Shown piece by piece: positions 1 through 8,038 of a DNA stretch of 16,090 nucleotides. The stretch's first letter is position 1. Each line of letters starts with the position of its first letter. Under the pieces are notes generated by a model. That model saw nothing but the letters and a program-made list of their open reading frames with translations, made no database searches and was not told the DNA's origin. The DNA is from Gammaproteobacteria bacterium (GTDB taxonomy: Bacteria; Pseudomonadota; Gammaproteobacteria; Steroidobacterales; Steroidobacteraceae), in NCBI GenBank assembly GCA_030039615.1, contig JASHVF010000107.1, positions 1 through 16,090 of the forward strand, given 5' to 3'. A program made the translations under genes and the position numbers.

Positions 1-212
1 GCGAGCTCGGCCTGACCGGCGAGGTGCGCCCCGTCCCCTACGGCGATGAGCGGCTGCGCGAAGCCCTGACGCAGGGCTTCAAGGTGGCCGTCATCCCGCG
101 CGACAACGCCCCGCGCAGGCCCCCTCCGGGCCTCACGCTCCATGCCGTCAGCACCGTCGCCGAAGCGCTGGCGGCGGCGTTCGCGCGCACCGCGCCGGCC
201 GTGGGCTCCTGA
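1..212 (+). CDS. radA: DNA repair protein RadA (Sms), C-terminal fragment
   Basis: Only the last 69 codons are present; the gene enters from the left edge in frame 3 and stops with TGA at 210-212. The visible part reads ELGLTGEVRPVPYGDERLRE, then ALTQGF and an AVIPRDNAPR segment. This matches the end of the Lon-protease-like domain of RadA/Sms, where E. coli has a GEVGLSGEIRPV-type motif followed by a conserved GF and a short Ala-rich tail. RadA is a RecA-like ATPase that drives branch migration of recombination intermediates. Its zinc finger, Walker A and KNRFG motifs would lie upstream of the window and cannot be checked. The gene converges on the CorB-like gene with 15 bases between stop codons. 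The identification rests on this C-terminal motif only. Confidence 0.85.
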   Translation, partial: ELGLTGEVRPVPYGDERLREALTQGFKVAVIPRDNAPRRPPPGLTLHAVSTVAEALAAAFARTAPAVGS

Positions 213-227
213 GCAGGGCTGCGCGCC

Positions 228-1523
228 TCACGGGGCGCTCGCCGCGGTCGGCTTCTCGGCAACGGGTGCACGCACCCGCACGGTGCGGATGGCGTTATCG
301 GCGATCTGCAGCACCTCGAACTCGTAGTTCCCGACCCGCACCATGGTGCCGGAGTCGGGGATGGTCTCGAGGTGCTCGAGCAGCAGTCCATTCACCGTCT
401 TCGGTCCCCCGGTCGGCAGCTGCCACCCGAGCGCACGGTTCAGGGCGCGGATCGTGGCGCTCGCGTTCACGATGAAGACGCCGGGGCGCTCGGTGTGCAC
501 GTCCTTGTGGGTGATGGTCGCCGGGTCGGTGGTGAATTCCCCGACGATCTCCTCGAGCAGGTCCTCGAGCGTCACCAGGCCTTCGATGTCGCCGTACTCG
601 TTGACGACGAAGGCGTGGCGGCGGCGGTTGCGCTGGAACTGCGCGAGCTGCACGTTGAGCGGCGTGCCCTCCGGAATGAAATAGGACTCGCGGTTGCGCG
701 CCAGCTCGATGAGGCGCTCGCGGCTGAAGCTGCCGCGTGCCAGCTCGCGCGCCACGCGCTTCATGTGCAGCAGGCCTATGAGATTGTCGAGCTCGCCGTC
801 GTACACCGGCAGCCGCGTGTGCGGCGTTTTCTGCAGCCGCTCGAGAATGTCGTCCCAGCTCTCGCTCAGGTCGATGCCGTTGATCTCCTGGCGCGGGATC
901 ATGATGTCGTTCACGGTGATCCTTCCTAAGTCGAGGATCGAGAGCAGCATCTGGCGGTGGCGTGCCGGGATCACGGGCGCGGCCTCGGTCACCACGGTGC
1001 GCAGCTCCTCGGCGGAGAGCGCCTGGCTGCTATGCGTGGCACGCCCCACGCCGAAGACGCGCAGGAACCCGTAGGCCATGCGGTTGGTGAGCCACAGCAC
1101 CGGGCGCGCCACCAGCACCAGCACCTGGTAGATGCCGGCGGCGTGCAGCGCCACCCCCTCGGGGTTGGAGGCCGCATAGATCTTCGGGGCGAGCTCGCAG
1201 AAGACGATCACGAGGATGGTGAGCAGCACCTCGGCGACCGGCACCGCATAGGGGTAGCCGGTGCGCTGCGCGAGGATGGTGGCGATGGCGGAGGCGAAGA
1301 CGCTCGCCGGGGCGAGGATCACGAGGTTCGCCCCGAGCCACTCGTCGGGCTTGGCGAGCAGCCGCTCGAGCATGCGCGCCGAGCGCTGCCCGGCCTCGGC
1401 GCGGTGCCGAATGCGATAGCGGTTCACCGAGAGCATGGCCGCCTCGGCCCCGGAGGAGAACGCGGCGACGATCAGCAGCGCGACGAGCGCCAGCTGCGGC
1501 ACCGGAGTGGAAAAAACGTTCAA
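228..1523 (-). CDS. CorB/YfjD-type transporter with CBS domains (HlyC/CorC/CNNM family)
   Basis: This is a membrane protein of the CorC/CNNM family, related to E. coli YfjD, which is also encoded close to ffh. The order is a DUF21 membrane domain (about residues 5-160), a CBS pair (about 195-330, with an IMIPRQEINGID segment and VVNEYGDIEGLVTLEDLLEE), and a C-terminal transporter-associated domain (about 345-420). Members are linked to magnesium or cobalt export. I chose the TTG at 1521-1523 as start because GGGAG lies 7 bases upstream and the N-terminus then matches YfjD in length; this gives 431 aa. An ATG at 1557-1559 in the same frame (443 aa) lacks a visible ribosome binding site and is the main alternative. 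Oddity: the membrane motif that is GNNLVN in YfjD reads ILAPAS here, and an SGSE motif reads SGAE. The transported ion is not determined by sequence. Confidence 0.88.
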   Translation of the reverse strand: MNVFSTPVPQLALVALLIVAAFSSGAEAAMLSVNRYRIRHRAEAGQRSARMLERLLAKPDEWLGANLVILAPASVFASAIATILAQRTGYPYAVPVAEVLLTILVIVFCELAPKIYAASNPEGVALHAAGIYQVLVLVARPVLWLTNRMAYGFLRVFGVGRATHSSQALSAEELRTVVTEAAPVIPARHRQMLLSILDLGRITVNDIMIPRQEINGIDLSESWDDILERLQKTPHTRLPVYDGELDNLIGLLHMKRVARELARGSFSRERLIELARNRESYFIPEGTPLNVQLAQFQRNRRRHAFVVNEYGDIEGLVTLEDLLEEIVGEFTTDPATITHKDVHTERPGVFIVNASATIRALNRALGWQLPTGGPKTVNGLLLEHLETIPDSGTMVRVGNYEFEVLQIADNAIRTVRVRAPVAEKPTAASAP

Positions 1524-1554
1524 AACGGCTCTCCCGCTTCCCGCCAACCGCACT

Positions 1555-1560
1555 AGCATA
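1555..1560 (-). promoter_or_regulatory. Possible -10 box for the CorB-like gene
   Basis: Read on the minus strand the bases are TATGCT, four of six matching TATAAT. A transcript starting about seven bases later would leave a leader of about 25 bases that contains GGGAG before the TTG start at 1523. It would exclude the ATG at 1559 as the start. I see no convincing -35 box. The same bases read TAGCAT on the plus strand and could serve ffh, whose ATG lies 29 bases downstream. This is weak evidence. Confidence 0.2.
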
Positions 1561-1588
1561 GCGCGCGGGAATCGGGGATCCTGATCGC

Positions 1589-2950
<1,362 letters not shown>

Positions 2951-3023
2951 GGCATCCTGCCGGGGCGCGTTCCCCGATGTCCCAAACCGGGGCCTCCTCG
3001 GGCCTCGGGCAGCCGCGGAAAAA

Positions 3024-3053
3024 CTGGCGCAGAAACGCCCGGTTGCGTAGAAT
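3024..3053 (+). promoter_or_regulatory. Probable promoter of the rpsP-rimM-trmD-rplS operon
   Basis: A TAGAAT -10 box (3048-3053) is preceded after 18 bases by CTGGCG (3024-3029), a weak -35. The bases just after the -10, CCGCGCT, form the GC-rich discriminator typical of ribosomal operon promoters under stringent (ppGpp) control. That regulation is inferred from the discriminator only. Transcription would start near 3060, leaving a leader of about 62 bases before the rpsP ATG. It lies in the 171-base gap after ffh, where a promoter is expected. Confidence 0.5.
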
Positions 3054-3066
3054 CCGCGCTCTTTTT

Positions 3067-3098
3067 GGGCGGCCCCTCCGGATGAGGTGGCCAAGCCC
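3067..3098 (+). other. Stem-loop in the rpsP leader
   Basis: Three consecutive 4-bp helices form one hairpin: GGGC (3067-3070) with GCCC (3095-3098), GGCC (3071-3074) with GGCC (3089-3092), and CCTC (3075-3078) with GAGG (3084-3087). These close a CGGAT loop, with an AA bulge (3093-3094) and a single T bulge (3088). It starts a few bases after the predicted transcription start and ends 23 bases before the rpsP ATG. No T-run follows it, so it does not look like a terminator. A role in mRNA stability or regulation is possible but unproven. Confidence 0.45.
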
Positions 3099-3121
3099 GC
3101 TTGAACGAGAGCGATACGACC

Positions 3122-3376
3122 ATGGTTACCATTCGCCTGACGCGGCGCGGGGCGCGCAATCAGCCCTTCTATCACGTCGTCGTGACCGACAGCCGCAAGC
3201 GCCAGGGCGGCCCGAGCCTCGAGCACGTCGGATTCTTCAACCCGATCGCCCGGCGTGGTGAGACGAAGCTCAAGCTCGACCTCCCGCGCATCGATTACTG
3301 GGTGGGGAAGGGGGCGCTGCCCTCCGACCGCGTGCGGAACCTCGTCGCGTCCTACCGCAAACAGGCGACGGCCTGA
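3122..3376 (+). CDS. rpsP: 30S ribosomal protein S16
   Basis: S16 is a small primary binding protein of the 30S subunit, contacting 16S rRNA in the 5' domain and needed for subunit assembly. The 84-aa product opens with MVTIRLTRRGARNQPFYHVV and continues with DSRKRQGG, GFFNP and a RIDYWVGKGALPSDRV segment, which are family hallmarks; E. coli S16 has 82 aa. I chose ATG 3122 over an in-frame TTG at 3101 because the family begins at MVTIRL. A GAGAG stretch (3107-3111) lies 10 bases upstream. It is the first gene of the rpsP-rimM-trmD-rplS operon and is followed after 50 bases by rimM. Confidence 0.98.
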   Translation: MVTIRLTRRGARNQPFYHVVVTDSRKRQGGPSLEHVGFFNPIARRGETKLKLDLPRIDYWVGKGALPSDRVRNLVASYRKQATA

Positions 3377-3392
3377 AGGCGTGACGAGGCAG

Positions 3393-3422
3393 CTCCGCGC
3401 GAGCGTGCCATAAGCGCGAGAG
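3393..3422 (+). promoter_or_regulatory. Hairpin covering the rimM ribosome binding site
   Basis: CTCCGCGC (3393-3400) can pair with GCGCG (3414-3418) and GAG (3420-3422), bulging one A at 3419 and leaving a 13-base loop. The right arm includes the only purine-rich ribosome binding site candidate for rimM, GAGAG at 3418-3422, four bases before the TTG start. If the hairpin forms, it would limit rimM initiation after rpsP. In E. coli, RimM and TrmD are made at much lower levels than the two ribosomal proteins of the same operon, so such a brake would fit. Confidence 0.4.
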
Positions 3423-3426
3423 TGCC

Positions 3427-3927
3427 TTGGCCCGGATCGAGCTCGGCCGCTTGGGCGCTCCGTACGGCATCAGGGGCTGGGTACACGTCGATTCGTATAC
3501 CGATCCGCCCGAGGGGCTGCTGAAGTATCGCGAATGGGCCCTGCGGCTCGCCAACGGCGAGCGGGCCACGCGACGCGTCGCCGAGGGGCGCCGTCATGGT
3601 GAGCGTCTGGTCGCGCAGCTCGAGGGCGTCGCCAGCCGCGAAGGCGCGGCGGCGCTCACCGGCGCGGTGATCGAGATCGAGCGTGCGGCGCTGCCGCCCG
3701 CGGGTCAGCATGAGTACTACCGCGCGGACCTCGAGGGGCTCGCGGTGCGCAATCTCGAGGGCGTCGCGCTCGGGACGGTGAGCCACTTCGTGGACGCACC
3801 GGCCGGCGCGGTGATGGTGGTGAGGGAGCCCGACGGGCGCGAGCACTGGGTGCTGGCCTCCCCGAGGCACCTGCGCAGCATCGACCTCGCGGCGCGGCTG
3901 ATCGTGGTGGACTGGCCCGCGGAATGA
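3427..3927 (+). CDS. rimM: Ribosome maturation factor RimM
   Basis: RimM binds S19 and assists late maturation of the 30S head and 16S rRNA processing. The product is 166 aa (E. coli 182). It has an N-terminal RimM barrel (about 3-82) with the hallmark LGRLGAPYGIRGWVHV and a C-terminal PRC barrel (about 92-163) with YYRADLEGLAV and the VVREPDG and VLASP segments. The start must be TTG 3427: the frame is closed by TGA at 3382-3384, no ATG or GTG occurs between, and the protein then begins ARIELGRLGAPYG as the family requires. A rare start codon and a ribosome binding site inside a possible hairpin suggest low translation. The stop overlaps the trmD start by four bases (ATGA), implying translational coupling. 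Confidence 0.96.
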   Translation: MARIELGRLGAPYGIRGWVHVDSYTDPPEGLLKYREWALRLANGERATRRVAEGRRHGERLVAQLEGVASREGAAALTGAVIEIERAALPPAGQHEYYRADLEGLAVRNLEGVALGTVSHFVDAPAGAVMVVREPDGREHWVLASPRHLRSIDLAARLIVVDWPAE

Positions 3928-4685
3928 AGATCGAAGTCGTCACGCTGTTTCCGCGCATGATCGCGGGAGCACTGGAGTACGGGGTGGTGGGCCGGGCGCT
4001 CGAGCGCGGCCTCATCGCCGTCGGGACCGAGGATCCGCGCGCGTACACGCACGACGTGCACCGCACGGTCGACGACCGCCCCTACGGGGGCGGCCCGGGC
4101 ATGGTGATGAAGCCGGAGCCGCTGCTGGCGGCGATCCGGGCGGCATACGCGAGGCTGCCGGCGGGGAGTCCGCGGATCTGCCTCTCGGCCCAGGGTGAGC
4201 CCTTCGGCGCGCGCGAGGCGGCGGCGCTCGCGAAGCTCCCCGGCATGCTGCTGGTGGCGGGGCGCTACGAAGGGATCGACGAGCGGGTGATTGAGCTCGG
4301 CATCGATCGCGAGCTGTCGGTGGGCGATTACGTGCTCTCCGGCGGGGAGCTGCCGGCGCTGACCGTGATCGACGCGGTGGCGCGGCTGCTGCCGGGAGCG
4401 CTCGGCGACGAGCGCTCGAGTGCCGAGGACTCGTTTGCCGCTGGACTGCTCGACTGGCCGCACTACACGCGGCCGGAAGTGTTCGAAGGCTTAAGTGTGC
4501 CGCCGGTGCTATTGTCGGGGGACCATGCCGGCATCCGCCGCTGGCGCCTGAAGTGCGCGCTCGAGCGGACCCGGCGACGCCGGCCCGACCTGATGGCGAA
4601 AGCCGCGCTCGCGCCGGAAGCGCAGCGTGCATTGAATGAGTTGCTGGCCGCCGATGCGGCCGCAGAAGAGGATCGAGGTAAGTGA
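3924..4685 (+). CDS. trmD: tRNA (guanine-37-N1) methyltransferase TrmD
   Basis: TrmD transfers a methyl group from S-adenosylmethionine to N1 of G37, next to the anticodon of tRNAs reading CNN codons and some others, preventing +1 frameshifting. The 253-aa product (E. coli 255) is a SPOUT-family enzyme. The trefoil-knot cofactor site shows GRYEGIDER (113-121) and SVGDYVLSGGE (132-142). The catalytic aspartate in SAEDSF falls at residue 169, the same number as in E. coli. The N-terminal MKIEVVTLFPRM and PYGGGPGMV (53-61) are also family marks. There is no clear ribosome binding site before ATG 3924, which overlaps the rimM stop, so translation probably depends on coupling to rimM. The rplS ATG follows its TGA after one base. 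Confidence 0.98.
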   Translation: MKIEVVTLFPRMIAGALEYGVVGRALERGLIAVGTEDPRAYTHDVHRTVDDRPYGGGPGMVMKPEPLLAAIRAAYARLPAGSPRICLSAQGEPFGAREAAALAKLPGMLLVAGRYEGIDERVIELGIDRELSVGDYVLSGGELPALTVIDAVARLLPGALGDERSSAEDSFAAGLLDWPHYTRPEVFEGLSVPPVLLSGDHAGIRRWRLKCALERTRRRRPDLMAKAALAPEAQRALNELLAADAAAEEDRGK

Positions 4686-4686
4686 C

Positions 4687-5031
<345 letters not shown>

Positions 5032-5035
5032 AGTT

Positions 5036-5068
5036 GCGCGCCGGCGCCGCTGCGGCAGCCGGCCGCGC
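5036..5068 (+). terminator. GC-rich hairpin between rplS and sppA
   Basis: GCGCG (5036-5040) pairs with CGCGC (5064-5068), CCGGC (5041-5045) with GCCGG (5058-5062), and GCCG (5046-5049) with CGGC (5053-5056). A three-base CTG loop closes it, and A5057 and C5063 are bulged. This makes a 14-bp stem five bases after the rplS stop, where an operon terminator would be expected. No T-run follows, so intrinsic termination is doubtful. It may instead protect the 3' end of the ribosomal mRNA or only reduce read-through into sppA. The sppA ribosome binding site, GGGAG (5069-5073), directly abuts it. Confidence 0.35.
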
Positions 5069-5083
5069 GGGAGTGGTTTGCCC

Positions 5084-6919
5084 GTGAACGTGCGCTCGTT
5101 TTTTGCGGGCCTGTGGCGCGGCCTGGATGGCCTGCGCAAGGTGCTGCACCTGATCGTGCTGCTGGTGATCTTCGGCGCGCTCATCGGGTTGTTGCTCTCC
5201 GGCACCGGCCGCATACCCTCGAAGGCGGCGCTCGTGATCTCGCCCGACGGCCAGCTGGTCGAGCAGCTCTCGGGCGAGCCGGTGACGCGCGCGCTCGAGG
5301 CGGCGCGCGGCGACGGGCGCCACGAGACGCTTCTGTGGGACCTCACCGACTCGATCCGCGCGGCGGCTGCCGACCCGCGCATCCAGGCGCTGGTGCTCGA
5401 CTTCGACAAGTTCGACGGCGCTACCCAGCCGACGCTCGAGGAGCTCGCCCTCGCCGTGCGCGAGTTTCGCACCACCGGCAAGAAGGTCGTGGCCTACGGC
5501 AACGAGCTGGACAAGGAAGGCTACTACCTCGCGGCGCAGGCCGATGAGACCTACCTCGACCCGCAGGGGTTCGTGCTGATCGACGGTTACGACCGCTATC
5601 GCATGTACTTCAAGGAAGTGCTCGACAAGCTCGGGGTCGACATCAACGTGTTCCGCGTCGGTGAATTCAAGAGCGCCGTCGAGACCTACACCCGCACCAA
5701 CATGTCGCCCGAGGACCGCGAGGAGAGCCGCGCCTACCTCGCGGCGCTGTGGAGCAGCTACCAGCAGGCGGTGACCCGCGCCCGCAAGCTCGCCCCGGAT
5801 GCGGTCGAGAAGTACGTCGACACGCTCGCTCAGAAGGTGCCGGCCGCCGGCGGCGACGCGGCGCACGTGGCGCAGGAGGCCGGCCTCATCACCGGCTTGC
5901 GGACGGAGCTCGAGGTGGAGAAGCATCTCATCGGCGTCGTCGGCGAGGACAAGGCGAGCGGCTCCTTCCGCGCAGTCTCGGTCGCCGACTACCTGCCGTA
6001 CGCCCTGGCGCAGAAGAGGCTGCACGCGGCCGGCAAGGCGCGCGTCGGCGTCATCGTCGCTTCCGGCGACATTCTCGACGGCGAGCAGCCGCCGGGGACC
6101 ATCGGCGGCGACTCGACCGCGAAGCTGATCCGCCAGGCGCGCCTCGATCAGGACATCAAGGCGCTGGTGCTGCGGGTCGATAGCCCGGGCGGCAGCGTCA
6201 CGGCCTCCGAGGAGATCTACCGGGAGCTGAAGGCGCTGCGCGACGCCGGCAAGCCGCTCGTCGTGTCGATGAGCGGCTACGCGGCCTCGGGCGGCTATTA
6301 CATCTCGGCGCCCGCGGATGAGATCTGGGCGAGTCCCGCGACGATCACCGGGTCGATCGGCATCTTTGCGGTCATTCCGACGGTCGACAAGACGCTCGGC
6401 AAGGTCGGCGTCGGCGTCGACGGTATTGGCACCACGCCACTCTCCGGGCAGCTGCGCATCGACCGGCCGCTCGGCGCCGAGGCGCGGGCGCTGCTGCAGT
6501 CGCAGATCGAGCGCGGCTACGATGAGTTCCTGGAGCGCGTCGCGACGGGACGCAAGAAGAGCCGCGCCGACATCGACGCCATCGCCCAGGGACACGTATG
6601 GGCGGGCACCGACGCGCACCGCCTCGGGCTGGTCGACCACCTCGGCTCCTTCGACGAGGCGCTCAAGGCCGCGGCACACCGCGCCAAGCTCAGCGACTAC
6701 GCCGCCGAGTTCATCGAGCCCGAGCTCACCTGGACGCAGCAGCTGGTGCTGGCGATCAAGACAGGCGTCGTGCGCGCTTTCTTCAGCGCGACTCCCGACC
6801 AGGCGGCGCTCCTGAAGCTCGCGAGCCGTCTCGACCCCGTGGCGCGCGAGGCCGCGCGCTTGAGCCGCTTCAGTGCGCCGAACCGCGTGTACGCCTACTG
6901 CTTCTGCGAAGTGCGCTAG
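5084..6919 (+). CDS. sppA: Signal peptide peptidase SppA, 67K type
   Basis: SppA is an inner-membrane serine protease that degrades signal peptides left after secretion. The 611-aa product (E. coli 618) is the long two-domain form. A single N-terminal membrane segment (about 19-39, VLHLIVLLVIFGALIGLLL) is followed by an N-terminal domain holding the catalytic lysine, K196 in VGEFKSAVETYTR, and a C-terminal domain holding the catalytic serine, S402 in GYAASGGYYISAPADEIWAS. These correspond to K209 and S409 of E. coli. GTG 5084 is chosen because GGGAG (5069-5073) lies 10 bases upstream and the product then has the family length; the frame is open further upstream but overlaps rplS. It follows rplS after 52 bases and may be partly co-transcribed with it. 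It converges on tdh. Confidence 0.96.
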   Translation: MNVRSFFAGLWRGLDGLRKVLHLIVLLVIFGALIGLLLSGTGRIPSKAALVISPDGQLVEQLSGEPVTRALEAARGDGRHETLLWDLTDSIRAAAADPRIQALVLDFDKFDGATQPTLEELALAVREFRTTGKKVVAYGNELDKEGYYLAAQADETYLDPQGFVLIDGYDRYRMYFKEVLDKLGVDINVFRVGEFKSAVETYTRTNMSPEDREESRAYLAALWSSYQQAVTRARKLAPDAVEKYVDTLAQKVPAAGGDAAHVAQEAGLITGLRTELEVEKHLIGVVGEDKASGSFRAVSVADYLPYALAQKRLHAAGKARVGVIVASGDILDGEQPPGTIGGDSTAKLIRQARLDQDIKALVLRVDSPGGSVTASEEIYRELKALRDAGKPLVVSMSGYAASGGYYISAPADEIWASPATITGSIGIFAVIPTVDKTLGKVGVGVDGIGTTPLSGQLRIDRPLGAEARALLQSQIERGYDEFLERVATGRKKSRADIDAIAQGHVWAGTDAHRLGLVDHLGSFDEALKAAAHRAKLSDYAAEFIEPELTWTQQLVLAIKTGVVRAFFSATPDQAALLKLASRLDPVAREAARLSRFSAPNRVYAYCFCEVR

Positions 6920-6954
6920 CCGGAACCGGCCTGCTGCATAGCCGGCAAAGGCCC

Positions 6955-7986
6955 CTACAACGTACTCCAGTCGAGGATGACCTTCCCCGACTGACCCGAT
7001 CCCATCGTCTCGAAGCCCTTCTTGAATTCCTGGATCGGGAAGTGATGGGTGATGATCGGATCGATCTTGAGGCCCGACTGCAGCATGCTCGCCATTTTGT
7101 ACCAGGTCTCGAACATCTCCCGGCCGTAGATGCCCTTGAGCGTCAGGCCCTTGAAGATCACCTGATTCCAGTCGATCGCCATCTCGCCCGGCGGGATACC
7201 GAGGATCGCCACCGAGCCGCCGTGAAACATGGTGCGCAGCATCTCGCGGAACGCGGCGGCGTTGCCCGACATCTCGAGCCCCACGTCCCAGCCTCCAAAT
7301 ATCCCGAGTTCCTTCATGGTCTGATCGAGTGACTCGCGCTGCACGTTGATGGCGCGGGTCGCGCCCATGCGGCGCGCGAGCTCGAGCCGATAGTCGTTGA
7401 CGTCGGTGACCACGATGTGCCGCGCGCCGGTGAAGCGCGCGATCGCCGTCGCCATGATGCCGATGGGGCCTGCGCCGGTGATCAGCACGTCCTCGCCCAC
7501 CATGTTGAAGGTGAGCGCCGTGTGGGTCGCGTTGCCGAAGGGATCGAGGATCGAGGCGATGTCATCCCCGATCGAGTCCGGGAGCTTGAAGGCGTTGTAG
7601 GCCGGGATCGAGAGGTACTCGGCGAAGGCACCCGGACGGTTGACGCCTACGCCAACGGTGTTCTTGCACAGGTGGCGCCGGCCGGCGCGGCAGTTACGGC
7701 AGTAGCCGCAGGTGATGTGTCCCTCGCCCGAGACGCGGTCGCCGATTTTCAGTCCCTTGACCTCCGAGCCGATCTCGACGATCCGTCCGCAGTACTCATG
7801 GCCGACGGCCATCGGGACCGGGATGGTCTTCTGCGCCCACTCGTCCCACTTGTAGATGTGCATGTCGGTGCCGCAGATCGCGGTCTTGGCGATCTCGATC
7901 AGCACGTCGTTGTGCCCGATCCTGGGCTCGGGAATGTCCGCGAGCCAGATCCCGGGGGCCGCCTGCTGTTTGACCAGTGCTTTCAT
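6955..7986 (-). CDS. tdh: L-threonine 3-dehydrogenase
   Basis: Tdh oxidises L-threonine with NAD+ to 2-amino-3-ketobutyrate, the first step of threonine breakdown to glycine. The 343-aa product (E. coli 341) is a zinc-dependent medium-chain dehydrogenase. Catalytic zinc ligands C38, H63 and E64 are present, as are the four structural zinc cysteines C93, C96, C99 and C107 in ITCGYCRNCR and HLC. The nucleotide-binding GAGPIG lies at 171-176. Sequence near the end, GIYGREMFETWYKMASML, is strongly conserved. A GAAGAG ribosome binding site lies just upstream of the ATG at 7986. The gene is 52 bases downstream of kbl on the same strand, so the unstable intermediate can be passed to the partner enzyme. 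The E. coli order kbl-tdh is kept. Confidence 0.98.
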   Translation of the reverse strand: MKALVKQQAAPGIWLADIPEPRIGHNDVLIEIAKTAICGTDMHIYKWDEWAQKTIPVPMAVGHEYCGRIVEIGSEVKGLKIGDRVSGEGHITCGYCRNCRAGRRHLCKNTVGVGVNRPGAFAEYLSIPAYNAFKLPDSIGDDIASILDPFGNATHTALTFNMVGEDVLITGAGPIGIMATAIARFTGARHIVVTDVNDYRLELARRMGATRAINVQRESLDQTMKELGIFGGWDVGLEMSGNAAAFREMLRTMFHGGSVAILGIPPGEMAIDWNQVIFKGLTLKGIYGREMFETWYKMASMLQSGLKIDPIITHHFPIQEFKKGFETMGSGQSGKVILDWSTL

Positions 7987-8038
7987 GGGTTGCTCTTCAA
8001 TATGGCGACGGCCGGGAGTGCTTCAACCGCTGCGCCGT

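Noticed and set aside
2961..2976. CGGGG/CCCCG hairpin shortly after ffh, considered as its terminator
   Set aside because: The stem is only 5 bp with a 6-base loop and no T-run follows. Such pairings are expected by chance in this GC-rich spacer.
6920..6954. GCCGG/CCGGC repeats between the sppA and tdh stops, considered as a bidirectional terminator
   Set aside because: Several 5-bp pairings are possible but none is dominant, and there is no T-run on either strand.
7987..8038. A possible separate tdh promoter (TTGAAG and CATATT on the minus strand, 16-base spacing)
   Set aside because: Each box matches only four of six consensus bases, and a start there would cut off the GAAGAG ribosome binding site. 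Co-transcription with kbl is simpler.
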